Source: Bradyrhizobium oligotrophicum S58 (lineage in GTDB: Bacteria; Pseudomonadota; Alphaproteobacteria; Rhizobiales; Xanthobacteraceae). Taken from it: a DNA stretch of 64,000 nt. Below, in pieces: positions 16,746 through 25,658 of this stretch; the first letter of the stretch is position 1; each line of letters starts with the position of its first letter. The stretch spans positions 2,914,001-2,978,000 of the forward strand of contig NC_020453.1 in the NCBI RefSeq assembly GCF_000344805.1, in the 5' to 3' direction. The notes beneath the pieces are model-generated. The model was not told the origin of the DNA. It did no database searches and saw only the letters and a program-made list of their open reading frames with translations. The position numbers were made by a program, and so were the translations under genes.

Positions 16746-17735
16746 ATGACAGCTCATGCTCCGATCCTGCCCGTCACCGTCGCCGACATCGATGCGGCGG
16801 CCCGTGTTCTCGCGCCCGTCGCGGTGCGGACACCGCTGCTGCCGGCTCCCGTGCTCAGCGAGCGCCTTGGCGCCAACGTATTCGTGAAGCCTGAAGTGCT
16901 GCAGCGGACCGGCTCATTCAAGTTCCGCGGCGCCTACAACAAGCTGGCGTCGATCCCGGAGAGCGCGCGCGCCGCCGGTGTCGTTGCGTTCTCGTCCGGC
17001 AATCACGCGCAAGGCGTGGCCCATGCCGCGCAGCTGTTCGGCATGCACGCCACGATCGTGATGCCGTCGGATGCGCCGGTTGCCAAGCGCGAGCGCACCA
17101 AGGCGTTCGGCGCGGATGTCGTGCTCTACGATCGCGACCGCGAGGACCGTGAGGCGATCGCGCGCGACATTGCAGGCAAGCGGGGTTCGACCGTGGTGCC
17201 GCCCTACGACGATCCCTACGTCATCGCGGGGCAGGGGACGGTCGGCCGTGAGATCGCCGAGGACCTGTCAACGCTCGGTCTCTCGCCCGACCTCGTGATC
17301 GTGCCTGCCTCCGGCGGCGGGCTGCTCGCTGGCGTCTCCACCGCGGTGAAGGCGCGTTTTCCGGGCACGCAAATGGTGGTGGCCGAGCCGAAGGGTTTCG
17401 ATGACCATGCGCGCTCGCTCCGTGCCGGCCACCGCGAGGCCCATGATGCCAAGGGACGCACGATCTGCGACGCGCTGATGGCCGCGATCCCCGGCGAGAT
17501 CACCTTCGCCATCAACAGCCAGCTGCTGTCGGCTGCGATCGAGGCCTCGGACGAGGAGGTGGGCCGCGCGGTCGGCTTTGCCTTCCGGGAGCTGAAGCTC
17601 GTGGTCGAGCCCGGCGGTTCGGTCGGGCTTGCGGCATTGCTGGCAGGCCGGCTGGATGTGGCCGGCAAGACGGTGGTGATCGTGCTCTCCGGCGGCAATG
17701 TCGATGCCGATCTATACGCCCAGCTGATCGCCTGA
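16746..17735 (+). CDS. Threonine/serine dehydratase family PLP enzyme
   Basis: 329 residues, PLP fold type II. The Schiff-base Lys59 is in GSFKFRGAYN, the substrate-binding loop is FSSGNHAQGVAHAA, and the glycine-rich phosphate-binding loop is PASGGGLLAGV. A C-terminal SGGNVD pocket is present, and the ACT regulatory domain of biosynthetic IlvA is absent. The single-domain form fits catabolic threonine dehydratase (threonine to 2-oxobutyrate and ammonia) or serine racemase/hydroxy-aspartate dehydratase; these cannot be separated by eye. It lies 56 bases after the phosphatase gene and could be co-transcribed with it. Confidence 0.9.
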   Translation: MTAHAPILPVTVADIDAAARVLAPVAVRTPLLPAPVLSERLGANVFVKPEVLQRTGSFKFRGAYNKLASIPESARAAGVVAFSSGNHAQGVAHAAQLFGMHATIVMPSDAPVAKRERTKAFGADVVLYDRDREDREAIARDIAGKRGSTVVPPYDDPYVIAGQGTVGREIAEDLSTLGLSPDLVIVPASGGGLLAGVSTAVKARFPGTQMVVAEPKGFDDHARSLRAGHREAHDAKGRTICDALMAAIPGEITFAINSQLLSAAIEASDEEVGRAVGFAFRELKLVVEPGGSVGLAALLAGRLDVAGKTVVIVLSGGNVDADLYAQLIA

Positions 17736-17745
17736 GGTGAAAGCC

Positions 17746-19458
17746 TCAGCGGAAGCCGAGGCCGCCCCGCCCGGATCCGCCGCCACCGAACCGAGGTCCG
17801 GACTGCGCGAGATGCGGCGTGCCGGGACCGCGCATCGGCCCTCGTGCGAGTGACGGGCGGGACGCGTTGAAGTTCGGCTTGAACGCTCCGGAATTGCCAG
17901 GCAAAGGACGACGCACTTCGCGGCTGTCGAACGGTCTGCCAGGCGTGCGCTTCAACGGATCGCGCTGGATCTTGGCGGCCGCAGGCGGATCCAGGCGCGG
18001 CACGATCTTGTCGCCGATTTTGGTCTGACCCAGCGGCCGTGCGTCGAGGATCTTGTTCGGGGCGGTGGTGTTGGCGGGATTGCCTTTGGTGAGGACCGCC
18101 GGCGGGAGCGGCTGGTTGCCGGTCGGCGGCTTCGACAGCGGGCCAGGACGGCCCTGCATCTGATCACCGAGATTGAGCGGACGCACGATCGGCCTCATCT
18201 GCGGCGGAATCATCAGCCGGCTCGGCTGCAGCACCGGGATCGGTCGCGGCTGACTCTGCAGCCGGAGCGCAACCGGAGCATAGGGACTGTCGGCATAGGA
18301 TTCGCTGAAGCTCTTATAGGCGGCTGGCGAGTTCGCCAGAACCGTCTGGTGCCACGCGGCCGCCTGCACCAGGCCCGCGAGCAGCGCACGGATGCGGTCG
18401 GCGAGCGGATCGCGCGGGTACATCTCGATGAACTCGCGATAATATTGCGGACGGTTCTCGGACAGCACGTAGTCATAGGCCTGCCGCACCGAGCGGCTCG
18501 GCAGGTTGGCCGCCATCTGGATCACCGGCGCATTGTCGGCCGGCCGTGCTGCGGCCACCAGCGTATCGCCGAAGAAGGTGAAATCGCTGGTCAGCGATGA
18601 GCTCTCCCACGGCGTCTGCCGTCCATCCGTCGTCTGGTTCACCTGCAGGCGAACGCGCTTGAACAACTGCTCGATCGGCATGTTCGGCTGCCGCGCGAGA
18701 TTCAGGAACGCCTGCGTATAGGGACTGTGCTCGCCACGGCCGTCGAGCGCCTCCTCGCCGGGCGAGGTCGAATAGCCGACGATCGAGCCGTTCGGCGCGT
18801 CGACAATCGCCAGCCCGCGTCCGGCATCGTTGATCGAAGGGAACGGATTGTTGCGGCAGGCGTCGAGCACGACGATCCGCATCCGGCTCGGAATGGCATC
18901 GAGCGTGGCCATCAGGTCGACCAGCCGGACCGTGCTGGTCATGAGATCGGAAGGCGCGGAGATGCGGGCATCGATCGGAATCAGGTAGTTCTCGCCCGCG
19001 AGCTGCACACCGTGGCCGGCGTAGTACACCATCGCCACGGCGTTCGGCCCGTGTGCCGCGACCCGGCTGGAAAAATCCTGCACCACCTTGAGCATCTCGT
19101 TCTGTGTCAGATCGGTCGCCGTGATCACCTCGAAGCCGGCCGAGTTCAGCAGCTTGGCAACGGCATGGGCATCGTTGTCGGGATTCTCCAGCGGCGGCGC
19201 ATTCTGATAGCTCGCATTGCCGATCACGAGCGCAACGCGCGGCTCCGGCCCCTGCGCTGGAGCAGGTGCGGCTAGGCTGCTGTCTGCTGCGACCGAAGGC
19301 GGCGCAGCGAGCGCGCGCGGCGGCGTCTGCAGGCTGTCGAGCTCGCTTCCGGCCGCAAAGGCCGAGCTTGGGCCGACACAGGCCATCAAGCCCAGCAGCG
19401 CGGACGTCAGCAGGGATGTCCAGACGGATCTGTGAGCGCGGAATAGCGGAACGGACAC
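17746..19458 (-). CDS. Secreted caspase-family (C14) protein
   Basis: 570 residues from a GTG with GAGGAG six bases upstream; in-frame ATG and TTG codons lie just upstream but place the ribosome site inside the gene. A signal peptide (hydrophobic LLTSALLGLMACVG, then SSAFAAG) precedes the caspase p20-like domain: ALVIGNASYQNAPPLENPDNDA, the His149 of VYYAGHGVQLAGENYLIP and the Cys201 of VVLDACRNNPF, so the catalytic dyad is intact. After ~residue 320 comes a linker with YDYVLSENRPQYYREFIEMYP-type repeats, then a long Pro/Arg-rich region ending in a Gly/Arg tail (FGGGGSGRGGLGFR). It probably acts in the periplasm; the substrate is unknown. Confidence 0.88.
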   Translation of the reverse strand: MSVPLFRAHRSVWTSLLTSALLGLMACVGPSSAFAAGSELDSLQTPPRALAAPPSVAADSSLAAPAPAQGPEPRVALVIGNASYQNAPPLENPDNDAHAVAKLLNSAGFEVITATDLTQNEMLKVVQDFSSRVAAHGPNAVAMVYYAGHGVQLAGENYLIPIDARISAPSDLMTSTVRLVDLMATLDAIPSRMRIVVLDACRNNPFPSINDAGRGLAIVDAPNGSIVGYSTSPGEEALDGRGEHSPYTQAFLNLARQPNMPIEQLFKRVRLQVNQTTDGRQTPWESSSLTSDFTFFGDTLVAAARPADNAPVIQMAANLPSRSVRQAYDYVLSENRPQYYREFIEMYPRDPLADRIRALLAGLVQAAAWHQTVLANSPAAYKSFSESYADSPYAPVALRLQSQPRPIPVLQPSRLMIPPQMRPIVRPLNLGDQMQGRPGPLSKPPTGNQPLPPAVLTKGNPANTTAPNKILDARPLGQTKIGDKIVPRLDPPAAAKIQRDPLKRTPGRPFDSREVRRPLPGNSGAFKPNFNASRPSLARGPMRGPGTPHLAQSGPRFGGGGSGRGGLGFR

Positions 19459-19612
19459 GGCGTTCTCCTCGAGCATACGCAAAGCGGATGGCTTGAGGAT
19501 CAGGCTAGGCGGATCGTCGACAGACGTAAGTGACCCGCGTCACCTCCGCAGGATGCTGATCTGGCTTCAACGACGGAGGCGACGAACTCCGCTCAGTCCC
19601 GAGCATTCGCTC

Positions 19613-21193
19613 TCAGGAGAAGAACGCGATCTTCTCGGGCTGGCTCATGCGCCGGATCGGTGACAGCGGATCGTTGGCCGGCACCTGCGGGCGCTGCAGG
19701 AGACCGTTCGACAGCAGGGTCGATCCCAGCGACGGCTCGTAGGCCGGCTTCGGCATCGCATATGCCGTCGTGCTCGGAGGCGTTGCAGCTGTCGTCTGGA
19801 CCGGCCGGCTCGGCGCGATCTCCGCTTGGGGAGGTGCAGCGGGCGCTTGAGGAGCCATGGCTGCGGCCACGGCCGCCAGAGTTTCGATCGCGATGGACTC
19901 AGGAAGTGGCGCCGGCATGGGCACACTGGCGACGGCAGCCGGGGCTGCCGGCGGAGCCAACGCCGGCGGAGCCGCTGGCTTGGCAACCAGCGCTTCTGTC
20001 TTGGTCAGCACGGGCTCGGGCTCCGAGGGTGCCGACTCGGGCTCCGCAGGCGCCGGCTCGCTGAAGCTGGCAATGATGTCGTCATCGACCGAGGTCGGCT
20101 CCTCGATGTCGAAGCCGAGCGTGCGGGCCCGGCTGAACTCCTCGTCCTCGATCGGATCGGGGGCGCCCATTTCGGCTGCGACCAACTCCAGGATGGCCTC
20201 GTCCTGCGCCTCTGCGGCTGCCGCGTCCTCGACGTTCGCGGCGTGCTGCTCGATCGCAACCAGGGCTTCGGCGATCGAGGGCTCGGCCGCAATCGCGGGC
20301 AACGCGATCGCATCGGCGGGCTGTGCCACGGTCGCGGCCTGAGTGGCGACCTGGACCTCGACGGTTGCGGTTGCCACCAGCACGGTGGTTGCAGCGGAAG
20401 GCGTTGCAATCGTCTCGATCGCGGCTACGGCGGCCATGAGCGGCGTGTTCGCGGCAGGCGCCGGCTGGGCCGCCGCCGCCGGCTCGGGTGCGTGCTGCGG
20501 CTCCCGGACAATCTCGCGCTGCGCCGATGCTGGCGCCTCCGTAGCCGGGGACGACGCGATATCTTGATCTTGCGATGGCGGTGCGGCGGCCTCGGCTGCG
20601 GCCACCCTCTCATCGGCCGTCGGCAGGACCGTCGCTTGCCCGTCGTCGAGCTCCTTCAGTCGTGTCTTGATGATCTCGAACGCCGCAAGCAGCGCGACCT
20701 TGGGGTCGGCGCTCGCAAGCTGGTCGCAGGCGGCCTCGATCGACGTCACCTGCGAATCGATCAGGTCGCAGATCCGGGAATCGGCGCCGATCTCGCGCCA
20801 GCGCCAGGAAATCTCCTTGATGATCCGGATGCCTTTGCGCACCGGCGCCAGGTTCTGCTCGAGGGCCATGCTGTCGACCGCAGAGGCCGCGGCCAATGCG
20901 GCGTCTTCGACGGTGGCGCGGATCGCGGCCAATGCTTCCGGCAGCGCCTTGCTGTCGGCCTGCTCGAACTCCTGCTGCTGCTGACGCTGCGAGGCCAGCG
21001 CATGCTCGATGCGCGCCACGGCGTCGAGCACCATGCTGGTGTCGGCATTGCGGTTGCGCTTGGCGTATTCGCCGAGGAACCAGCGGCCCCGCGACGTCTC
21101 CATGAAGGCGTCGCGGATCGCCTCGTAATCGGTCTCGTTCGGCTGAGCCGCACGGGCGGATATCGGCGAGAGGGCGAAGACTTCATCGACCAT
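19613..21193 (-). CDS. Ala/Pro-rich low-complexity protein with helical N-terminal domain
   Basis: 526 residues from MVDEVFALSP; in-frame Met codons 12 and further residues upstream are possible starts, none with a strong ribosome site. Residues 1-190 form a helical domain (DYEAIRDAFMETSRGRWFLGEYAKRNRNADT, later IIKEISWRWREIGADSRICDLIDSQ). The remainder is a low-complexity Ala/Pro/Glu region with a short ending (PIRRMSQPEKIAFFS). The first domain resembles conserved alphaproteobacterial proteins found near chemotaxis and pole-development genes, but I cannot name the family. It has no signal peptide or membrane helix. It is 154 bases upstream of the caspase gene and on the same strand. Confidence 0.75.
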   Translation of the reverse strand: MVDEVFALSPISARAAQPNETDYEAIRDAFMETSRGRWFLGEYAKRNRNADTSMVLDAVARIEHALASQRQQQQEFEQADSKALPEALAAIRATVEDAALAAASAVDSMALEQNLAPVRKGIRIIKEISWRWREIGADSRICDLIDSQVTSIEAACDQLASADPKVALLAAFEIIKTRLKELDDGQATVLPTADERVAAAEAAAPPSQDQDIASSPATEAPASAQREIVREPQHAPEPAAAAQPAPAANTPLMAAVAAIETIATPSAATTVLVATATVEVQVATQAATVAQPADAIALPAIAAEPSIAEALVAIEQHAANVEDAAAAEAQDEAILELVAAEMGAPDPIEDEEFSRARTLGFDIEEPTSVDDDIIASFSEPAPAEPESAPSEPEPVLTKTEALVAKPAAPPALAPPAAPAAVASVPMPAPLPESIAIETLAAVAAAMAPQAPAAPPQAEIAPSRPVQTTAATPPSTTAYAMPKPAYEPSLGSTLLSNGLLQRPQVPANDPLSPIRRMSQPEKIAFFS

Positions 21194-21268
21194 GGCAAAC
21201 CTATCGCGCACATTGCTGCGCGTTGGCATAACGATCACCATGATCTCGGCCGAATCGCAATTGAATTG

Positions 21269-22456
21269 ATGCCACTGTCCCGACAAATCTCCACCACATC
21301 GCCGGTATTGTCGCGCCGATTCGCGGGTCGGCTGGGGCTGTTTTATGGCGCGGTGTTCGCGCTGTCGGGTACGCATCTGCCGTTTTTTCCCGTGTGGCTA
21401 CGGGCGATCGGGTTGGACGCGTCCTGGATCGGCGTCATCATCGCGGTTCCCGCCGTGACACGCTTCACCGTCCTGCCGATGATCACTGCGCTGGCCGAGC
21501 ACCGGCAGGCGCTCCGGTCCGTGATGCGGCTGACTACCTTCGCGACAGCCACGGGCTTTGCGGTGCTCGGCTTTCAGCACCAACCCTGGCTGGTATTTTC
21601 AGTGTATGTCGCGATCTGCAGCCTGTGGACGCCGGTCGTGCCGCTGACCGATGCCTACGCGCTGCGCGGTGTCCTGAGCTACGGCTTGAACTACGGCCGC
21701 CTGCGGCTCTGGGGATCTGCGGCATTCATCGTCGGCACGCTGCTGTGCGGCGGATTGGCCGACGTCGTCCCGGCAACTGAGCTGATCTGGATCATCGTCT
21801 CGGTGGCGCTATGCGGTGCGGCAAGCAGCCTTCTGCTCCAGCCGCTGCCGCCGTTGCCGCGCAGCACGGGTCCAGTTCCGAACGGGCGGAGCCTGCTCGG
21901 CAGCGGGCGCTTCCTCTGCATCATCGCATCCTCGGCGCTGATCCAGGGCAGCCATGCCGCCTACTACACGTTCTCTGCGATCGAATGGACGACGCAGGGG
22001 CTCAGCGGGCTGACCATCGCCTGGCTCTGGACCATGGGCGTGCTGGCGGAAATCCTGGTGTTTGCACTCTCGCCGCGGTTCACGATGGCGCCGGCCAGCC
22101 TGGTCGCGATCGGCGCGGTGGCCGCCGTGCTGCGCTGGATCCTCACGGCCCAGGAGCCGCACGCGCTCGGCCTCGCCGCGGTCCAGATCAGCCACGGCTT
22201 CACCTTTGGGCTCACACTGGTCGGCACGATGGGGCTTCTGGTCCGGCAGGTGCCGCCCAACCTCACGGCACGGGGGCAGGGCTATTACGCCGCCGCCAGC
22301 GGTGTCGTCGGCTCGGCGGCATCGGTCCTGTCGGGTCCGGTCTATGCGGCCTATGGGCCGGGGGTCTACTACGTGATGGCCGGCATGGCCGGCGCTGGCG
22401 GCGTGCTGATGTGGCTCGCGCGTCAGAGCCTGGCGCGTCAGCCCCACAACGCCTGA
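21269..22456 (+). CDS. MFS transporter, PPP/HcaT-like family
   Basis: 395 residues, about 12 membrane helices. FYGAVFALSGTHLPFFPVWL at the N-terminus, then PLTDAYALR and LNYGRLRLWGSAAFIVG, are features of the phenylpropionate permease group (HcaT, MFS_1_like). The frame stays open far upstream, but that part is antisense to the preceding gene and encodes low-complexity sequence, so the ATG at MPLSRQIS was chosen. It is divergent from the Ala/Pro-rich gene with only 75 bases between starts. Its 3' end overlaps the convergent epimerase gene by 19 bases. Substrate unknown. Confidence 0.88.
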   Translation: MPLSRQISTTSPVLSRRFAGRLGLFYGAVFALSGTHLPFFPVWLRAIGLDASWIGVIIAVPAVTRFTVLPMITALAEHRQALRSVMRLTTFATATGFAVLGFQHQPWLVFSVYVAICSLWTPVVPLTDAYALRGVLSYGLNYGRLRLWGSAAFIVGTLLCGGLADVVPATELIWIIVSVALCGAASSLLLQPLPPLPRSTGPVPNGRSLLGSGRFLCIIASSALIQGSHAAYYTFSAIEWTTQGLSGLTIAWLWTMGVLAEILVFALSPRFTMAPASLVAIGAVAAVLRWILTAQEPHALGLAAVQISHGFTFGLTLVGTMGLLVRQVPPNLTARGQGYYAAASGVVGSAASVLSGPVYAAYGPGVYYVMAGMAGAGGVLMWLARQSLARQPHNA

Positions 22457-23433
22457 TCGGGCGGATAGACCAGGCTGTCCTCGTAGTGCAGGCCGTGCGC
22501 GCAATCCTCGGCCAGCAGCAGCGGACCGTCCAGGTCGACATAGCGGGCAAGTGACGTCAGCAGCATGGCTGGCGCCATCGAGAGCGACGTCCCCACCATG
22601 CAGCCAACCATGATGTCGAAGCCCATCGCGAGCGCGGCATCGGCAATGGCGAGCGCCTCCGTCAGGCCGCCGGTCTTGTCGAGTTTGATGTTGACGGCGT
22701 CATAGCGTCCGCGCAGCGCATCGAGCGAATTGCGGTCGTGCACGCTCTCGTCGGCACACACCGCGAGCGGGCGCGCGATGCTTGCAAGCACCTCGTCCTT
22801 TCCGGCCGGAAGCGGCTGCTCGACCAGGGTGACACCGGCGGCGGCGCATGCCGCGAGATTGGCCTCGAGATTGGCCTCGGTCCAGGATTCATTGGCATCG
22901 ACGATGAATTGCGACTGGGGCGCTGCCGCACGCACGGCTGCGAGCCGCGCCGGATCGCCGTCGCCGCCGAGCTTGATCTTGAGCAGGGGCCGGTGCGCGG
23001 CCTTGGCGGCCGCCTTGGCCATGATGTCCGGCGAACTGAGCGAGATCGTGTAGGCCGTCACGCACGGCTCCGGTGCGCGGCGCCCGAGCAGGTCCCAGAT
23101 ACGGCGGCCGCTGCGCTTGGCCTCCAGGTCGAGCAGGGCGCAATCCAGCGCATTGCGCGCCGCGCCGGGCGGCATCGCCGTCTGCAGGGCGTCGCGATCG
23201 AGGCCGGTGGCGATGGCATCGCGCATGGCGAGCAGGGCGTTCAACGCTGCCTCGGGCGTTTCGCCATAGCGCGGATACGGCACGCATTCGCCGCGGCCGA
23301 CGATCGTCCCGTATCGCAGCTCCGCGATCACCGTGACGGCTTCGGTCTTGGCGCCGCGGCTGATCGTGAAGCTGCCGGCGATCGGCCAGTGGCCGATATG
23401 GGCGTCCAGTATTGGAAAACCGTTGGAAGTCAT
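22438..23433 (-). CDS. Dipeptide epimerase-like enolase-superfamily enzyme
   Basis: 331 residues. The N-terminal capping domain (RGAKTEAVTVIAEL, GRGECVPYPRYGE) is that of L-Ala-D/L-Glu epimerases. The catalytic barrel has the KxK motif in LLKIKLGG, metal ligands in FIVDANESW, LVEQPL and CADESVH, and the second catalytic Lys in VNIKLDKTGG. It would racemise the alpha carbon of a dipeptide or N-acyl amino acid, for example in recycling of murein peptides; the related N-acetyl-D-Glu racemase (DgcA) group is an alternative. The ATG was chosen because 30 upstream residues in frame do not resemble the family. Confidence 0.87.
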   Translation of the reverse strand: MTSNGFPILDAHIGHWPIAGSFTISRGAKTEAVTVIAELRYGTIVGRGECVPYPRYGETPEAALNALLAMRDAIATGLDRDALQTAMPPGAARNALDCALLDLEAKRSGRRIWDLLGRRAPEPCVTAYTISLSSPDIMAKAAAKAAHRPLLKIKLGGDGDPARLAAVRAAAPQSQFIVDANESWTEANLEANLAACAAAGVTLVEQPLPAGKDEVLASIARPLAVCADESVHDRNSLDALRGRYDAVNIKLDKTGGLTEALAIADAALAMGFDIMVGCMVGTSLSMAPAMLLTSLARYVDLDGPLLLAEDCAHGLHYEDSLVYPPDQALWG

Positions 23434-23582
23434 TTGAAAGTCTGGCGATTTGTGAACTGGAATGAGACGCTGGGGACTTGCGCGAGGTGACCGACTATGG
23501 CTGTTGATGGGGGTCTCCGGCAAGGTGGTGGCGACGCGGTGGGATTTTTCTCGTCAAGGAGCGGATATCCGCAGCTCCGCGG

Positions 23583-24725
23583 ATGGTCGTCGTGAAGGGC
23601 GGCCCCGATCTGCAGCGCAGCGGTGAGGGCAACGTGCTGTCGCTGCGTGCGACCGGTGCCTGGACCGCGCCGTTTGCGCCGTCGCTCGAGCGGCTGGTCG
23701 CCGACGCCGAGAAGCTCGCCGGCAAGAAGGTCGATGTCTCCATCGACGTGTCGCAGGTGTCCAAACTCGATACGTTCGGCGCCTGGCTGATCGAGCGGCT
23801 GCGCCGCAGCTTCACGACGGGAACCGCGGAGGCGAGGATCGACGGCCTGTCGGCGAACTACGCCAGCCTGGTCGACGAAGTTCGCCGGGTCAGTGTCGCG
23901 GCCGATGGCGATGCGACGAGCGTGACCATCACCGGCATGCTGAGCCAGATCGGCCGCAGCGTCGCCGGCATCTTCGGAACGGTCGCCGCGTTGATCGACA
24001 TGCTTGGCGCGGTCATCGTCGCCAGTGGCCGCGTGCTCATCCATCCCCGCAGCTTCCGCCTGACCTCGACCATCCATCATCTCGAGCAGGTGTGCTGGCG
24101 CGCGGTACCGATCATCGTGCTGATCACCTTCCTGATCGGCTGCATCATCGCCCAGCAGGGCATCTTTCATTTCCGAAGGTTCGGCGCCGACATCTTCGTC
24201 GTCGACATGCTGGGCGTGCTGGTGCTGCGCGAGATCGGCGTACTGCTGGTCGCGATCATGATCGCCGGCCGATCGGGCAGCGCCTACACGGCCGAGCTCG
24301 GCTCGATGAAGATGCGCGAGGAGATCGATGCGCTGCGCACCATGGGCTTCGATCCGATCGAGGTTCTGATCCTGCCGCGGATGCTGGCGCTGGTCATTGC
24401 GCTGCCGATCCTGGCCTTTCTCGGCGACATCGCCGCACTCTACGGCGGCGGCCTGGTGGCGTGGTTCTACGGCGGTGTCGATCCCGAAGCGTTCCTGCTG
24501 CGCTTGCGCGATGCGATCTCGATCGATCATTTCACGGTCGGCCTGCTCAAGGCGCCGGTGATGGCGGCCGTGATCGGGATCGTCGCCTGCGTCGAGGGCC
24601 TGGCCGTGCTGGGCAGTGCGGAATCGCTCGGGCGCCACACCACCTCGTCGGTCGTGAAGGGGATCTTCTTCGTCATCGTCATGGACGGCGTGTTTGCGAT
24701 CTTCTTCGCAGCGGTCGGGATGTGA
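23583..24725 (+). CDS. MlaE-family ABC transporter permease with N-terminal STAS domain
   Basis: 380 residues. The first ~110 residues form a STAS/MlaB-like domain (TGAWTAPFAPSLERLV, SQVSKLDTFGAWLIERL). The rest is the MlaE permease with RVLIHPRSFRLTS, the conserved IIVLITFLIGCIIAQQG helix, AGRSGSAYTAELGSMKMREEIDAL, and GGLVAWFYGGVDPEAF. In E. coli the MlaB and MlaE parts are separate proteins; the fused form is common in alphaproteobacteria. It is the first gene of a permease-ATPase-MCE operon that moves phospholipid between the inner and outer membranes. The inner-membrane location is clear from the helices. Confidence 0.92.
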   Translation: MVVVKGGPDLQRSGEGNVLSLRATGAWTAPFAPSLERLVADAEKLAGKKVDVSIDVSQVSKLDTFGAWLIERLRRSFTTGTAEARIDGLSANYASLVDEVRRVSVAADGDATSVTITGMLSQIGRSVAGIFGTVAALIDMLGAVIVASGRVLIHPRSFRLTSTIHHLEQVCWRAVPIIVLITFLIGCIIAQQGIFHFRRFGADIFVVDMLGVLVLREIGVLLVAIMIAGRSGSAYTAELGSMKMREEIDALRTMGFDPIEVLILPRMLALVIALPILAFLGDIAALYGGGLVAWFYGGVDPEAFLLRLRDAISIDHFTVGLLKAPVMAAVIGIVACVEGLAVLGSAESLGRHTTSSVVKGIFFVIVMDGVFAIFFAAVGM

Positions 24726-24731
24726 GATGAG

Positions 24732-25502
24732 ATGACGCAGGCGGTGTCCGATCCGATCATCCGCGTCCGCGACGTCACCGTGCAGTTCGGCAAGACGCGC
24801 GTGCTCGACGGGCTGGACCTCGACGTCAAGCGCGGCGAGATCCTCGGCTTCGTCGGACCGTCCGGTGCCGGCAAGTCGGTGCTGACGCGCACCATCATCG
24901 GTCTCGTGCCGAAGCTGTCGGGCAATATCGAAGTGTTCGGCGTCGATCTCGATGCCGCCGATCGTACGGGCCGCCGCGCTGTCGAGCGGCGCTGGGGCGT
25001 GCTGTTCCAGCAGGGCGCGTTGTTCTCCTCGCTCACGGTGCGGCAGAACATCCAGTTTCCGGTGCGGGAGTATCTCAAGGTCTCGCAGCGGCTGCTCGAC
25101 GAGATCATGGTCGCCAAGCTGGTGATGGTCGGATTGCGGCCCGATGTTGCGGATCGTTTCCCGAGCGAGCTGTCCGGCGGCATGATCAAGCGCGTCGCGC
25201 TGGCGCGCGCGCTCGCGCTCGACCCGGAACTGGTGTTCCTCGACGAGCCGACCTCCGGCCTCGACCCGATCGGCGCCGGCGATTTCGACGAGTTGGTCCG
25301 CACCCTGCAGCGCACTTTGGGACTGACGGTTTTCATGGTAACCCATGATCTCGACAGCCTGTACACGGCGTGCGACCGCATCGCCGTGCTTGGCAACGGC
25401 AAGATTATTGCCGCGGGATCGATGGCCGACATGCAGGCTTCGGAGCATCCGTGGCTCCGGCAGTATTTCCACGGCAAACGTGCCCGCGCCGTGATGGGGT
25501 AG
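24732..25502 (+). CDS. MlaF-family ABC transporter ATP-binding protein
   Basis: 256 residues. Walker A is GPSGAGKSVL, the Q-loop region is LFQQGALFSSLTV, the ABC signature is LSGGMIKRVALARAL, Walker B is LVFLDEPTSGLDP, and the switch His is in VTHDLDSL. The form of the Q-loop and signature is typical of MlaF (retrograde lipid transport) rather than of importers. It starts 6 bases after the permease stop, clearly in one operon. It energises lipid movement with the permease and the MCE-domain protein downstream. Confidence 0.94.
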   Translation: MTQAVSDPIIRVRDVTVQFGKTRVLDGLDLDVKRGEILGFVGPSGAGKSVLTRTIIGLVPKLSGNIEVFGVDLDAADRTGRRAVERRWGVLFQQGALFSSLTVRQNIQFPVREYLKVSQRLLDEIMVAKLVMVGLRPDVADRFPSELSGGMIKRVALARALALDPELVFLDEPTSGLDPIGAGDFDELVRTLQRTLGLTVFMVTHDLDSLYTACDRIAVLGNGKIIAAGSMADMQASEHPWLRQYFHGKRARAVMG

Positions 25503-25658
25503 AATGAAGCGCCCTCCGGGGCGACTATTTTTGTGAGCGGGAGTGGGGACTCCTGCGACAAAGCTGATGGGGTGGGTGCCGCGGTCCGGCGCCAACCGAG
25601 AGCGCACGGAAGCGGGGGCTGGGATCTCCGCCGCGACGTGCCGGTACCGGAGTTGGTA

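Noticed and set aside
19826..21268. Long N-terminal extension of the MFS gene at 21269
   Set aside because: It is antisense to the Ala/Pro-rich gene and reads as Gly/Arg/Leu low complexity; the MFS helices begin only after 21269.
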